DNA of 64,000 bases from Branchipolynoe longqiensis (taxonomy: Eukaryota > Annelida > Polychaeta > Phyllodocida > Polynoidae), in contig JASIRB010000504.1 of assembly GCA_030323885.1 (NCBI GenBank), positions 1 to 64,000 on the forward strand, given 5' to 3'. Below, one piece after another: positions 11,833 to 19,970 of the stretch. The notes under the pieces were generated by a model. The model was not told the origin of the DNA. It was given only the letters and a program-made list of their open reading frames with translations, and searched no databases. The translations under genes were made by a program, and so were the position numbers. The stretch's first letter is position 1. Every line of letters starts with the position of its first letter.

Positions 11833-12272
11833 TTAGGTATAAATTATTTCATTTATAACTGAATTTTTCATAGATTGCCATAAACGTAATTTGGAATTGG
11901 AAACTTTTTCTATAGGATAAATTGATTGCAAAATTATATTATTAGTTCGATATGGAATTAAAACGGCTAATTTAGCCCATTTTGTGCATTTTCCACTGTC
12001 ACCATCATGTCCAATTTCATGTTTAAATTTTTTTATAAAAGTGTAGGTAACACCTGAATAATTTGTTGATAATTGCCTGAAATCTGGGTTTACTAATATA
12101 GCTTTTAATAAAATTATAATAATGGATGCAGAAACAAAAACACCACCAGACATTGTGCGCTTAAATTTTTCAGCTGCCGCTCTGCAAGCATGTTTGTTTA
12201 TGACATGTTTAATAAAATTGGTTAAATTATGAATTTGATTAGGAATAATAAAGGCGTCAAATTGTTGTAATT
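11833..12272 (-). pseudogene. unknown Polinton gene, 3' part, split by PAT/Ngaro insertion
   Basis: This minus-strand frame supplies roughly the last 145 codons of a gene whose first part lies at 17639-17817. The visible protein is hydrophobic in the middle (ASIIIILL, possibly a short membrane-associated or buried helix) and basic and aromatic elsewhere; I do not recognise a family. The longer apparent frame up to 12432 is produced by reading into the inserted element and should not be counted. The gene is divergently oriented to the PC4-like gene that starts at 17826-17925, a head-to-head arrangement suggesting a shared promoter. Confidence 0.6.
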
Positions 12273-12615
12273 CACCAACGAGATACCAAGACAACACAAG
12301 TATATAAGTTATTTGGACAGATTTAATAATGAATCTGCTCAAGTTAAACAATTCTCGGATGCTAGGAGGCACAGGGCCAGACATGTTAGAATAATGCTCA
12401 CGATGAATGAGCTGCGTATCGTTCATGATCATTCGTGTACAATGCTTGGCGGCGACAGAGGCCTCTTGAGTAAAATTCGTTCAATCATAGTCAGGGTCAT
12501 CATAGATCAAGTTAAGTTACAAAAATTTGTAGTTCAATACAAGGCTGAAAATAAACATGTTAACGAGATAGATAGTACGTAACTACCCGAACAGCTCCCG
12601 AACAGCGCTCAAACC
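12273..12615. repeat. split direct repeat B2 (outer)
   Basis: 343 bp starting CACCAACGAGATACCAAGAC and ending GCGCTCAAACC; it is repeated at 12770-13112. It forms the left end of the element on the plus strand and is followed by a 33-bp spacer. Confidence 0.9.
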
Positions 12616-12648
12616 TTCCAAGTAGTTATCTTGGGGTGGGTGGGAGGG

Positions 12649-12769
12649 TGAAATTAGTTGTTGTCGTCTCGGGAGTCGGTGGGCGAGTGAGGAAGGTGCG
12701 GCTTGACCCAGGATCCACCTGGCGTCTCGTTGGCGAATTACAGATGTTAGCAGGCCAACATCCCCAATT
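12649..12769. repeat. split direct repeat A2
   Basis: 121 bp starting TGAAATTAGTTGTTGTCGTC and ending CATCCCCAATT, repeated at 17522-17642 with one C/T difference. It abuts B1 at the shared AATT. Confidence 0.9.
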
Positions 12770-13112
12770 CACCAACGAGACACCAAGACAACACAAGTAT
12801 ATAAGTTATTTGGACAGATTTAATAATGAATCTGCTCAAGTTAAACAATTCTCGGATGCTAGGAGGCACAGGGCCAGACATGTTAGAATAATGCTCACGA
12901 TGAATGAGCTGCGTATCGTTCGTGATCATTCGTGTACAATGCTTGGCGGCGACAGAGGCCTCTTGAGTAAAATTTGTTCAATCATAGTCAGGGTCATCAT
13001 AGATCAAGTTAAGTCACAAAAATTTGTAGTTCAATACAAGGCCGAAAATAAACATGTTAACGAGATAGATAGTATGTAACTACCCGAACAGCTCCCGAAC
13101 AGCGCTCAAACC
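12770..13112. repeat. split direct repeat B1 (inner)
   Basis: Inner copy of the 343-bp B repeat. Its right end overlaps by a few bases the 3' end of the recombinase frame. Confidence 0.9.
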
Positions 13113-14053
13113 AATAAAGTTCCGAGCGCTGCGGGAGCTGCCGAGATATGAAAGGCCTTCAAGTAGGAGTGGACCGCCGAGCTATGCCACGTTCCCGCCG
13201 CCATTAACTGGTCCAAGGTCAGGCCAGAACCCTGACACGCCTGAGCTGCCCCTCGCCTGAGTCCGTGCAGTGTCAGGCCCTTATCGACCCCGAAGGCGGT
13301 GTATGACGCTACCCTGAGGGCTCTAGTAAGAGTCGACAGCGTGAGCTGCGTACCATCAGCCAAGAGGAACGCTGGGGACTCCGGCATCGGGGTTACTACA
13401 GCGGTGTAGTTAGCCCAAGCAGTCACAGGGCAGCAGGGGGAACCCGGTATGGCCGGCAGCCGGAACACCACCGGGGGGTCAGAGGTGGTCCTCGTCTTGG
13501 AAGACCTCAAGGTTACTGTGAGTGACCCCCTCCGACGTCTGATATCGTTACCCTTGAGTACATGTGGGGAGCCTGTTGCTCCCGAGGAGAGATTTGCAAT
13601 GTTCGACTGCCTAATCAGTGTGAAGTAGGCGATCAGAAGAGCACCAATGATTACATGCGGCCTAGGGGTCATGTTTGTTAACGCCACTATAATGGCCTTG
13701 AAATCTCGGGGGTTAACGGGGGTCGCTCTAGAGACTACATGCTTTGAAACTTTCAGAATACCCCTCTTGAAGGTTCTCAGCTCCGGCGCTTCGAAGGCTG
13801 AGCCAACGCCTGAGGTACCTAGCACCCAGACTTTAATTGAACTGAAGTAATTCAGCACTGCACCTGGCGATTTGAGCCTGTCAGACAAGAATAGCAAAAA
13901 CGACAGAAGATCGTAGGTAGACGGATAGGTCGGTAGTAACTTGTGCTTGTTACAGAATTCAAGATACAATCGCACATGCACCGCCTTATTCTGCCACGTC
14001 CGTGGAGCCAGGGCGCAGGTGTAGAGATTAATGAGCCGATTGTGGTGACTCAT
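13106..14053 (-). CDS. tyrosine recombinase of the PAT/Ngaro-type element
   Basis: The 315-residue protein is a complete tyrosine recombinase. An N-terminal helical core-binding-like domain (about residues 1-100, starting MSHHNRLINLYTCAL and containing ALAPRTW) is followed by a catalytic domain with the conserved arginine region (LLIAYFTLIRQSNI, about 145), the HGLRRGAA box (about 270) and a C-terminal GTWHSSAVHSYL segment with the nucleophile tyrosine. It would integrate the circular DNA copy by strand exchange, explaining the AATT cores and the absence of target duplications. It lies just downstream of the RT frame (about 45 bp) and is read from the same strand. The start chosen is an ATG. 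No disabling change is visible. Confidence 0.9.
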   Translation of the reverse strand: MSHHNRLINLYTCALAPRTWQNKAVHVRLYLEFCNKHKLLPTYPSTYDLLSFLLFLSDRLKSPGAVLNYFSSIKVWVLGTSGVGSAFEAPELRTFKRGILKVSKHVVSRATPVNPRDFKAIIVALTNMTPRPHVIIGALLIAYFTLIRQSNIANLSSGATGSPHVLKGNDIRRRRGSLTVTLRSSKTRTTSDPPVVFRLPAIPGSPCCPVTAWANYTAVVTPMPESPAFLLADGTQLTLSTLTRALRVASYTAFGVDKGLTLHGLRRGAAQACQGSGLTLDQLMAAGTWHSSAVHSYLKAFHISAAPAALGTLLV

Positions 14054-14098
14054 TGCGAAGATAGAAGCAAAAGAATTACTATCTTCCAGCGTAAGGAG

Positions 14099-15532
14099 TC
14101 AGATGTTACATGATAGTAGGTTAAGTGATACATGAACGTTTATTTCAAGAATATTTCGATCAGCACACATTTCTCGTGCTTTATTGGCAGCTATAGTGGA
14201 ATGCGGGGATCTACTTAATGCATCAGCTAGTATTAAGTCAGTACCGGGTTTATGGAGTATTTCGATATCACAGTTTTTATGAGCGGCGATCAACCATAGC
14301 TGTCGCGCACACGCACAGAGCACTTTCTCTTTACCTTTACCTGACTCTAGGACTTGTTGTGAAGAGAGACTATCCGTGTTTACTTTAATCAAATAGTCAT
14401 GAGGTTCTGGTGGCAATAAATGTGCCACAGCGTGTACTAAATTAAGGGCTTCTAGTTGAGTTATGGCTAGCTCTCTTTGCAATAGATCTTCGTCATAGAT
14501 AGACTTGTAGAACTCTACTTTGGAGAACGCTCCTCCTGCCTTTAAGGTGGAGTCACATTCTATCACCCATTCGATTCGGGGGGCTTGTGGAATTAGTTGC
14601 TTACCGTTATATGCGGATGCGAAACATTGAAACCATTCGAGGTCCCTCAGCATATCCTTATCGAACGTGTATTGACCTGTATAGGGAGCTTTCCTTAATG
14701 CTTCTAGGACTCTATTGGAGAACCTAACTGCCGGTTTGATGCACTTAGATAAATGTTGCAGCTTGCCTGCTAAGCTTTGCAGTTGCTTCTTAGAGCAAGT
14801 ACGTTTACTTTCCCAGAGTCGACATTCGTCTAGTACATCTTGTAGCTTATCTTTGGGCAGGGTAACTGTCATTGTAACAGAGTCGATCAGAAAACATAAC
14901 CATGTGATGGAGGTAGAAGGGGGTGTGCACTTTTCGAGAGCTAGATTGAGGCCGAGCTGTGAGGTCAAATTTATAAATTCGGCATAGGCAGCATTGGCTT
15001 TTGATTCAGTATCCTCAATACCTATAAAGTCATCTAAATAGCATAGCGAGAAAATTGCTTGATTGCGTAGAAGCCAAACGACTGCCCTGGTTGTACGAGC
15101 GCATGCTAGTGCAGACGTCCTACAGCCAAAGGGAGGCACTAGATCTATGTAGAGACTGCCATTGATCGAGATACCCAAGAGCGGGAGAGAGAGTGGACAA
15201 ACTCTCAGCTGGCGATAGGCGCGCGCCAGATCGCCGCCCCACATCCAGGCACCCCTACCTAACATTGTGAGTCTATCGGTAAGGGTTGAGACTGAGGGAA
15301 GGGAAAAATTAAAGGGCTTGCCTAGATAATAGCCTTTAACTATGCCCGCATTTACACTCTTCCCCTTAGGAAAACTTAGGTCAATGATTATTCTTTTTTG
15401 TAGTGAATTCTTTTTTGGGCGTGTCATCATTGGGCTAACTTGACACCAGGGTTCAAAGGGCAAGTCCTGGAATGGTCCTAGAAGCGCACCCAAGGATATT
15501 TCTTTGTCTACAAACGCAGAGATGTCCTGATA
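14099..15532 (-). CDS. reverse transcriptase-RNase H of the PAT/Ngaro-type element
   Basis: The open frame runs from just after a TGA at 15533-15535. RT motifs are visible: RIIIDLSFPKG, GDLARAYRQLRV (catalytic Asp), PFGCRTSALACAR and YLDD (about residue 150 of the frame starting at 15493). RNase H follows with IECDSTLKAGGAF, ITQLEALNL, VNTDSLSSQQVL and ILADALSRSPH. It lacks an integrase, as expected for this class, which uses a tyrosine recombinase. There is no ATG near the start; the RT N-terminus is encoded in the preceding frame (15508 upward), so a frame change near 15520-15535 is needed to make a full RT. The protein would make the cDNA copy of the element. Confidence 0.9.
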   Translation of the reverse strand, partial: YQDISAFVDKEISLGALLGPFQDLPFEPWCQVSPMMTRPKKNSLQKRIIIDLSFPKGKSVNAGIVKGYYLGKPFNFSLPSVSTLTDRLTMLGRGAWMWGGDLARAYRQLRVCPLSLPLLGISINGSLYIDLVPPFGCRTSALACARTTRAVVWLLRNQAIFSLCYLDDFIGIEDTESKANAAYAEFINLTSQLGLNLALEKCTPPSTSITWLCFLIDSVTMTVTLPKDKLQDVLDECRLWESKRTCSKKQLQSLAGKLQHLSKCIKPAVRFSNRVLEALRKAPYTGQYTFDKDMLRDLEWFQCFASAYNGKQLIPQAPRIEWVIECDSTLKAGGAFSKVEFYKSIYDEDLLQRELAITQLEALNLVHAVAHLLPPEPHDYLIKVNTDSLSSQQVLESGKGKEKVLCACARQLWLIAAHKNCDIEILHKPGTDLILADALSRSPHSTIAANKAREMCADRNILEINVHVSLNLLSCNI

Positions 15533-16506
15533 TCATCGGAGGAAGTTGAATGATTCTTATACGTGGGGGTAGGTATCGTCGTGGAGGAGTAATCAATAGG
15601 CCAGCCAAATTCTAGATGATCTACTAGTAAAACATCTGGGTAGTTAAGGAGAACGGCACGCCATTTTGGAATATTTAGACCAGAGGGAAGCGATATTTTT
15701 GCCCCCATATAGTTAGGCAGACCAGTTGAACGAACTTCATTGTAAATATGACCATAGGACGAATTATGAGGTACCCATGATAATTTAGCGGTGTAGGGCC
15801 AGAAATTACATAGTGAGTCCTTGAACTCCAATGGTGTGGGAGGGGGGACAAATGTTGGAGACTGAATTTTGGGGAGGGCCGATAATACAACTTCAATACG
15901 GGCATCAAACCAGTTAGTTGTTAGCGGTGGAAAAGACAAATCATTATTTGCATTTAACGGAAGATTTAACGTAGTTACAGGTTTCACAATTATAACTTCA
16001 GATTCAGATAGAATCTTATTTTCCACTTTCTCAGGTTCCGAGACAAGTTGAGGATTAGGGCTCAGAGATTTAGCTTTTATCAGTTCAAGCGAGTTACAGT
16101 TATCAGTGCATCGTGGGTCAGACAGATTAGTACTCAAGGGTTGCTTAGTTACTACCGATAAGGCTGAATTAAGTAGAAAGTGTGGCGACACGTTATCAGT
16201 ACACGTCTCATTAATTTTACTATGCGCTAGATTAGGCACAATAACAGTAGATTTAGCAAGAAGAGATATATCATTATAACTTACAGCAGTGCCTGCTGCC
16301 TCTGCGGCCTTTTTGTCTAGAAATTTTCTTTTCTTTAGACAATCCTGCTCCCTATGTTGCAGGACTCGCTTAAATTTGTAAGCGCACCATGCGCAGATAT
16401 GGGGGGCCCGATCAGGAACTGTACCGTGTGACATATTGAAACCGCATTCCTTGCCCCAGTTCCAATTATAACAGGGCTTGCCGTCAGTGTCTCTGGAGTA
16501 TTCCTC
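15508..16506 (-). CDS. zinc-finger and RT N-terminal region of the PAT/Ngaro-type element
   Basis: This frame continues directly from the gag frame after an in-frame TGA at 16507-16509. It starts with a zinc-binding cluster (CYNWNWGKECGF, then HICAWCAYKF...H...C) near 16440-16350, then a low-complexity linker, and from about 15800 the FVPPPTPLEF, LPNYMGAK, LPSGLNIP and VDHLEFGWP blocks that precede the RT palm in DIRS-type elements. It ends at a TAG near 15508 that overlaps the RT frame. Related fragments at 3935-4681 and 35125-35400 share these blocks. The first ATG is at 16434, inside the zinc cluster, so that ATG is unlikely to be the natural start. Confidence 0.75.
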   Translation of the reverse strand, partial: EEYSRDTDGKPCYNWNWGKECGFNMSHGTVPDRAPHICAWCAYKFKRVLQHREQDCLKKRKFLDKKAAEAAGTAVSYNDISLLAKSTVIVPNLAHSKINETCTDNVSPHFLLNSALSVVTKQPLSTNLSDPRCTDNCNSLELIKAKSLSPNPQLVSEPEKVENKILSESEVIIVKPVTTLNLPLNANNDLSFPPLTTNWFDARIEVVLSALPKIQSPTFVPPPTPLEFKDSLCNFWPYTAKLSWVPHNSSYGHIYNEVRSTGLPNYMGAKISLPSGLNIPKWRAVLLNYPDVLLVDHLEFGWPIDYSSTTIPTPTYKNHSTSSDDIRTSLRL

Positions 16507-17505
16507 TCATTGGTTAACAGGGAGGGGGTTAACAGGCGCGTTGGAAGCAGAATGCCCACTCGGAGTAGGTTGACTTGGTGGGCGGGCGGGGGTCGCTGGG
16601 GTATACCTAGACTCAGTCACATATCGACCACCCCCTCGTGACTGAAGCACCCGCACTGCCTCAGTGGAAACGTCACGTTGAACGTCTTTGATCGCAATAG
16701 GATCTAGCCACCCTTCTTTAAGACGCCCGTCTGCTACCATCTGGAAGGTCGTTTCAGACCACCGGCGGCACGTGATCGCCATTCTTGCGAGGTCTTCCTC
16801 GTGTTGGAAGACTGCCGAGACCCAGGGTCGCGGGAAATCAGGTTGAGCGAGCATTAGCCTAATGGCGAAGAAATATTCAGCCCAGGTTGCCTCACCTACG
16901 CCTATCTTCTTAAAAGTATCGCCCCTTGTTATAAAGTTATGTGGGTAAAACTTCGTACCTGGGGGTTTGTGGAGGGCGTGTGTCGAGTTGATCAAGAAAT
17001 CTGTGGTGATCGGTGGCTGAGGCTGCGGTTGGTGGTAGAGAGGAGCGCCGGCCCCGGGCGTCGGAGTCACGGCAGGCGGCTGCAGAGCGGCCGGCAGAGG
17101 GGAGGCAGCCAGCGGGCGCGAGGTGGAGGCCATACGTGAAACGGCCGGGGGCACCCTCTCGGGAGTGCGATGTCTAGGTGTTGGAGAGAAGGAGGAGAAC
17201 CCGGATCTGGGGGTTGAGGCGAGAACCGAAGGCGAGTAGGGCCCCGGAACTTGAGAGCTCCCAGACGGCTTGTTAGCGAGATGCTCTAGGGCGAGTAGTC
17301 TGGCCTCCAAGCCTGATAGACTGCCGGTAACTGAGCCCGTGGTTTTTTGCGGATTGTCTACGATTGACGAAACATCTGAACTCGAATCTTCTGAGGAGGA
17401 ATGAGGGCGACACGATGAGAGCTGTGTGCGAGGTCTCAAACCTCTCCGTGACACCCCAGATGAGCCTGGAGGTCGACCGCGACGTTTCCTAGTAGGAGGA
17501 GGCAT
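16507..17505 (-). CDS. gag-like ORF1 of the PAT/Ngaro-type element
   Basis: The 332-residue protein opens with an AT-hook (RKRRGRPPG, about residues 6-14), has a Ser/Pro-rich linker, then a conserved helical domain (about 195-290) containing GDTFKKIGVGEATWAEYFFA and ADGRLKEGWLDPIA. The same domain occurs at 26.6-26.95 kb and 41.9-42.2 kb, which marks it as the DIRS-type capsid-like core. It ends at TGA 16507-16509, yet the same frame continues into the zinc cluster. Related copies keep domain and zinc cluster close together, so either the TGA is a mutation or it is read through. Confidence 0.8.
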   Translation of the reverse strand: MPPPTRKRRGRPPGSSGVSRRGLRPRTQLSSCRPHSSSEDSSSDVSSIVDNPQKTTGSVTGSLSGLEARLLALEHLANKPSGSSQVPGPYSPSVLASTPRSGFSSFSPTPRHRTPERVPPAVSRMASTSRPLAASPLPAALQPPAVTPTPGAGAPLYHQPQPQPPITTDFLINSTHALHKPPGTKFYPHNFITRGDTFKKIGVGEATWAEYFFAIRLMLAQPDFPRPWVSAVFQHEEDLARMAITCRRWSETTFQMVADGRLKEGWLDPIAIKDVQRDVSTEAVRVLQSRGGGRYVTESRYTPATPARPPSQPTPSGHSASNAPVNPLPVNQ

Positions 17506-17521
17506 TTAGACGAGAGCGCGT

Positions 17522-17642
17522 TGAAATTAGTTGTTGTCGTCTCGGGAGTCGGTGGGCGAGTGAGGAAGGCGCGGCTTGACCCAGGATCCACCTGGCGTCT
17601 CGTTGGCGAATTACAGATGTTAGCAGGCCAACATCCCCAATT
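17522..17642. repeat. split direct repeat A1 (outer)
   Basis: Right-hand copy of the 121-bp A repeat. Its last four bases AATT are the junction with the interrupted Polinton gene. Confidence 0.9.
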
Positions 17643-17817
17643 CTAAATTAATATGTTCTATGGCCTGCATTTCATGAAAAGAATCATCTGGTGCAACAGT
17701 ATTATTATCTACAACATTACACAATTTTCTTAATGTACTTACATGATATGATGACTGGGTTATGAAGCAAGTTTGTCGGGCTATTGTTGATGGTTGAAGA
17801 TGGTAAAATGATGTCAT
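17639..17817 (-). pseudogene. unknown Polinton gene, 5' part
   Basis: About 59 codons from an ATG at 17817 down to the AATT insertion site; the remainder of the gene is at 11833-12272. The fragment has no recognisable motif. The apparent last residues beyond the AATT belong to repeat A1 of the inserted element. Its start is only 8 bp from the nearest ATG of the divergent PC4-like gene. Confidence 0.6.
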
Positions 17818-17825
17818 TGTTGTGA

Positions 17826-18473
17826 ATGACTGAAAGTTTTGTGAAATGTAAAGAAGTACACGTTACGTCTGAGTCCTCCGGTGGGCAGATACTAATATGG
17901 CAAAAACCCAAGGAAAGGAAGAAAATGAGTCGCAGAGGAAAAAGAAGTGATATGAAGTTGAATTTTACACCCTCAGCACCATCATCACCACTAGTATCAT
18001 CATCATCGTTAAATATTATTCCTGGTACTTCTAATGCTCCTTTAAGGGCTATGTCAGCAACTGGCGCCGAAGTGGGTATTACCCCGATCACTTTGGCTGG
18101 TGGTTGTGTCAATGCTGGAATGACACCGGCAATGACACCGATACCAATGGTAGGGGTGACGACTTCGGCAACAATTGAAAATTTTAATACAGACACCACC
18201 GCTATTAAATCAAATAGCGGTGGTTACAATGATAACGACCAACAAAATAGGCACGCAGCCGCAGTGGAAAATCTTTTGAAATTGGCTGTAGGTGGTAAAT
18301 CACCAGACAAAATTACTAACATGTCAAATAAGCATTGGGATGAAATTAAGTCACTTGCTTTGGAAGCAGCAGAAGAAGAAGAAATTGAAATGCAGGATAA
18401 TGGACAGCGCATAGATAACACCGACACAGACGCATTGTCAGAGGAGGACCAGGAGGAGGAAGAGGAGGAAGAG

Positions 18474-18507
<34 letters not shown>

Positions 18508-19962
18508 ATGAAGAGGAGGAGGGAGAAGTCGAGGAGGAAAATGAGGAGGGTTCTGCAGAAAAAAGAAAAAAAAAGTCTACGACAGTTATTGCAGCCACAA
18601 TCCACTCGGCTACCCCGGTGGGATCTGTTATGCCAAGCGTCTTCTCCTCACACGCCTTTAGCGCGCCAGTTGCCACCGAAACAAAACCACTTCACCACCA
18701 GCATCATCTTCGCGGTCAAAATGCTGGTACTAGCACACCTACCAAAAAAAATCTTCGGCGGATACCCCCTACAATGGTTGATATAGTAAAGCAAGCAATT
18801 CACCAAAATGGCATTACCACTGAAGGTAAGGTATGTTAATTACATTTTTTTATTATTGTCAAATTAAAAGTATATAAACTAAGGTTGTTGTATCTGTTGT
18901 AAATGTTAAGCATAAAAGGGTTAAACTCATGCAGCACACATGTGTTTTTGAATGTCGTTTCGTAGATATTGACACTAGGAGTTGAAAAGGTTAAATGTAT
19001 TTGACACACACACGTGTACTCAGACACTGTTTTACTAACATTGATATATTGTAAAGATTTTTGATTTCTTTGAAAATATATTCTATGAAAATAGATTTTA
19101 ATACATTTACTTTTGACTTTTGTTTAAAATAGGTGTGAGTCAAACCGATGCTAGGACGACGCAACTTAAGCCACCGCGGACACCCAGAAAAAGAAATCGT
19201 GTCATAGGTGAAGAAAAAGAAGGGAAAAAAAAGAAGCGAGCGCGCAAGACGTATGAAAAAATCGTACCTCCAAAGCAGTTGACAGGTTCTCCAAAAGAAG
19301 TCGTTGCAAGTACTTTTATGGCGGTTCGAGAATCAGAGCAATGGTCAACCTCAAGTTTAAAAAAAAGAGAGCAACTTTTCATCAAAAGTTGGACAAAAGC
19401 GCTCAAGGTAAATTCATCACTTTGGTTTTCTGACAATTATACATTGCCCATTGTTACACCGGTTACACACACCCCCACACCTACAGCTCAGCCAACACAA
19501 ACAATTGAGAATGTGATACTAATTCAGCCCAATAGCCAATTTAAATTATCTAATTCTGATGTGCGTTTGGAAATTTATAATGATGAAATGAAATTTGTAA
19601 AACAGAAGAAAAATAGCGTATATCAAAAAAGCGTAACTATTAATTTAAATGCGCTTAATGAGATATGTCATGTAATTAACAAAGTTGTTAAATATTGGGA
19701 AAAGTTGAAAAAACAAGTAGCTGAAAATTCTGTTGATCCAAAAGCAAACAATTTGAAAATTATTGTCGACCCGATTAAATCGGTATTCATTGCGGTATCC
19801 TTTTACCAGGATCAAGTTTTAATTCACATCAGACATTATTTAAAACGGGAAATGCAGGATGGTCTTGTAAAATTTATTCCCACGAAAGAAGGTATCACAA
19901 TCTCACCTAATGCTTTAATGGATTTGAATGATAGAGTGTTGTCAATAATTAAACGCAATTAA
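17826..19962 (+). CDS. two-exon Polinton gene with acidic tract and tandem PC4-like domains
   Basis: Exon 1 (17826 or, more likely, the ATG at 17925, to 18825) encodes a Ser/Thr-rich protein with a helical segment and a Glu run of about 30 residues (18440-18540). A GTAAGG donor at 18826 and a TTTAAAATAG acceptor ending at 19132 define a 307-bp phase-1 intron that keeps the frame. Exon 2 (19133-19962) has a basic nuclear-localisation-like patch and two stretches resembling the PC4/p15 single-strand-DNA-binding fold: FKLSNSDVRLEIYND...VTINLNALNEI, and VLIHIRHYLKRE...TKEGITISPNALMDL. PC4 family proteins bind single-stranded DNA or act in transcription; here a replication role beside the polymerase is plausible but inferred. 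It is one of few undamaged genes in this element. Confidence 0.65.
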
Positions 19963-19970
19963 AAAAAGAA

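Larger units (their letters stand above)
12273..17638 (-). mobile_element. PAT/Ngaro-type tyrosine-recombinase retrotransposon with split direct repeats
   Basis: Read on the minus strand the order is A1 - gag/RT/recombinase - B1 - A2 - B2, the split-direct-repeat layout of PAT and Ngaro elements. A copies (121 bp) differ at one site and B copies (343 bp) at about six, all transitions. The tetranucleotide AATT occurs exactly at the left junction (12269-12272), the A2/B1 junction (12766-12769) and the right junction (17639-17642), as expected if the element recombinase exchanges strands at a 4-bp core without target duplication. The element interrupts a Polinton gene. RT/RNase H and recombinase frames are intact; the gag-RT region has a TGA and a frame change. 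Confidence 0.9.

Noticed and set aside
12313..13079. Two similar plus-strand ORFs (89 and 147 codons)
   Set aside because: They are the same chance frame in the two copies of repeat B of the PAT/Ngaro-type element.
18224..18676. Minus-strand Ser-rich ORF
   Set aside because: It is the antisense of the Glu-rich tract of the PC4-like gene.
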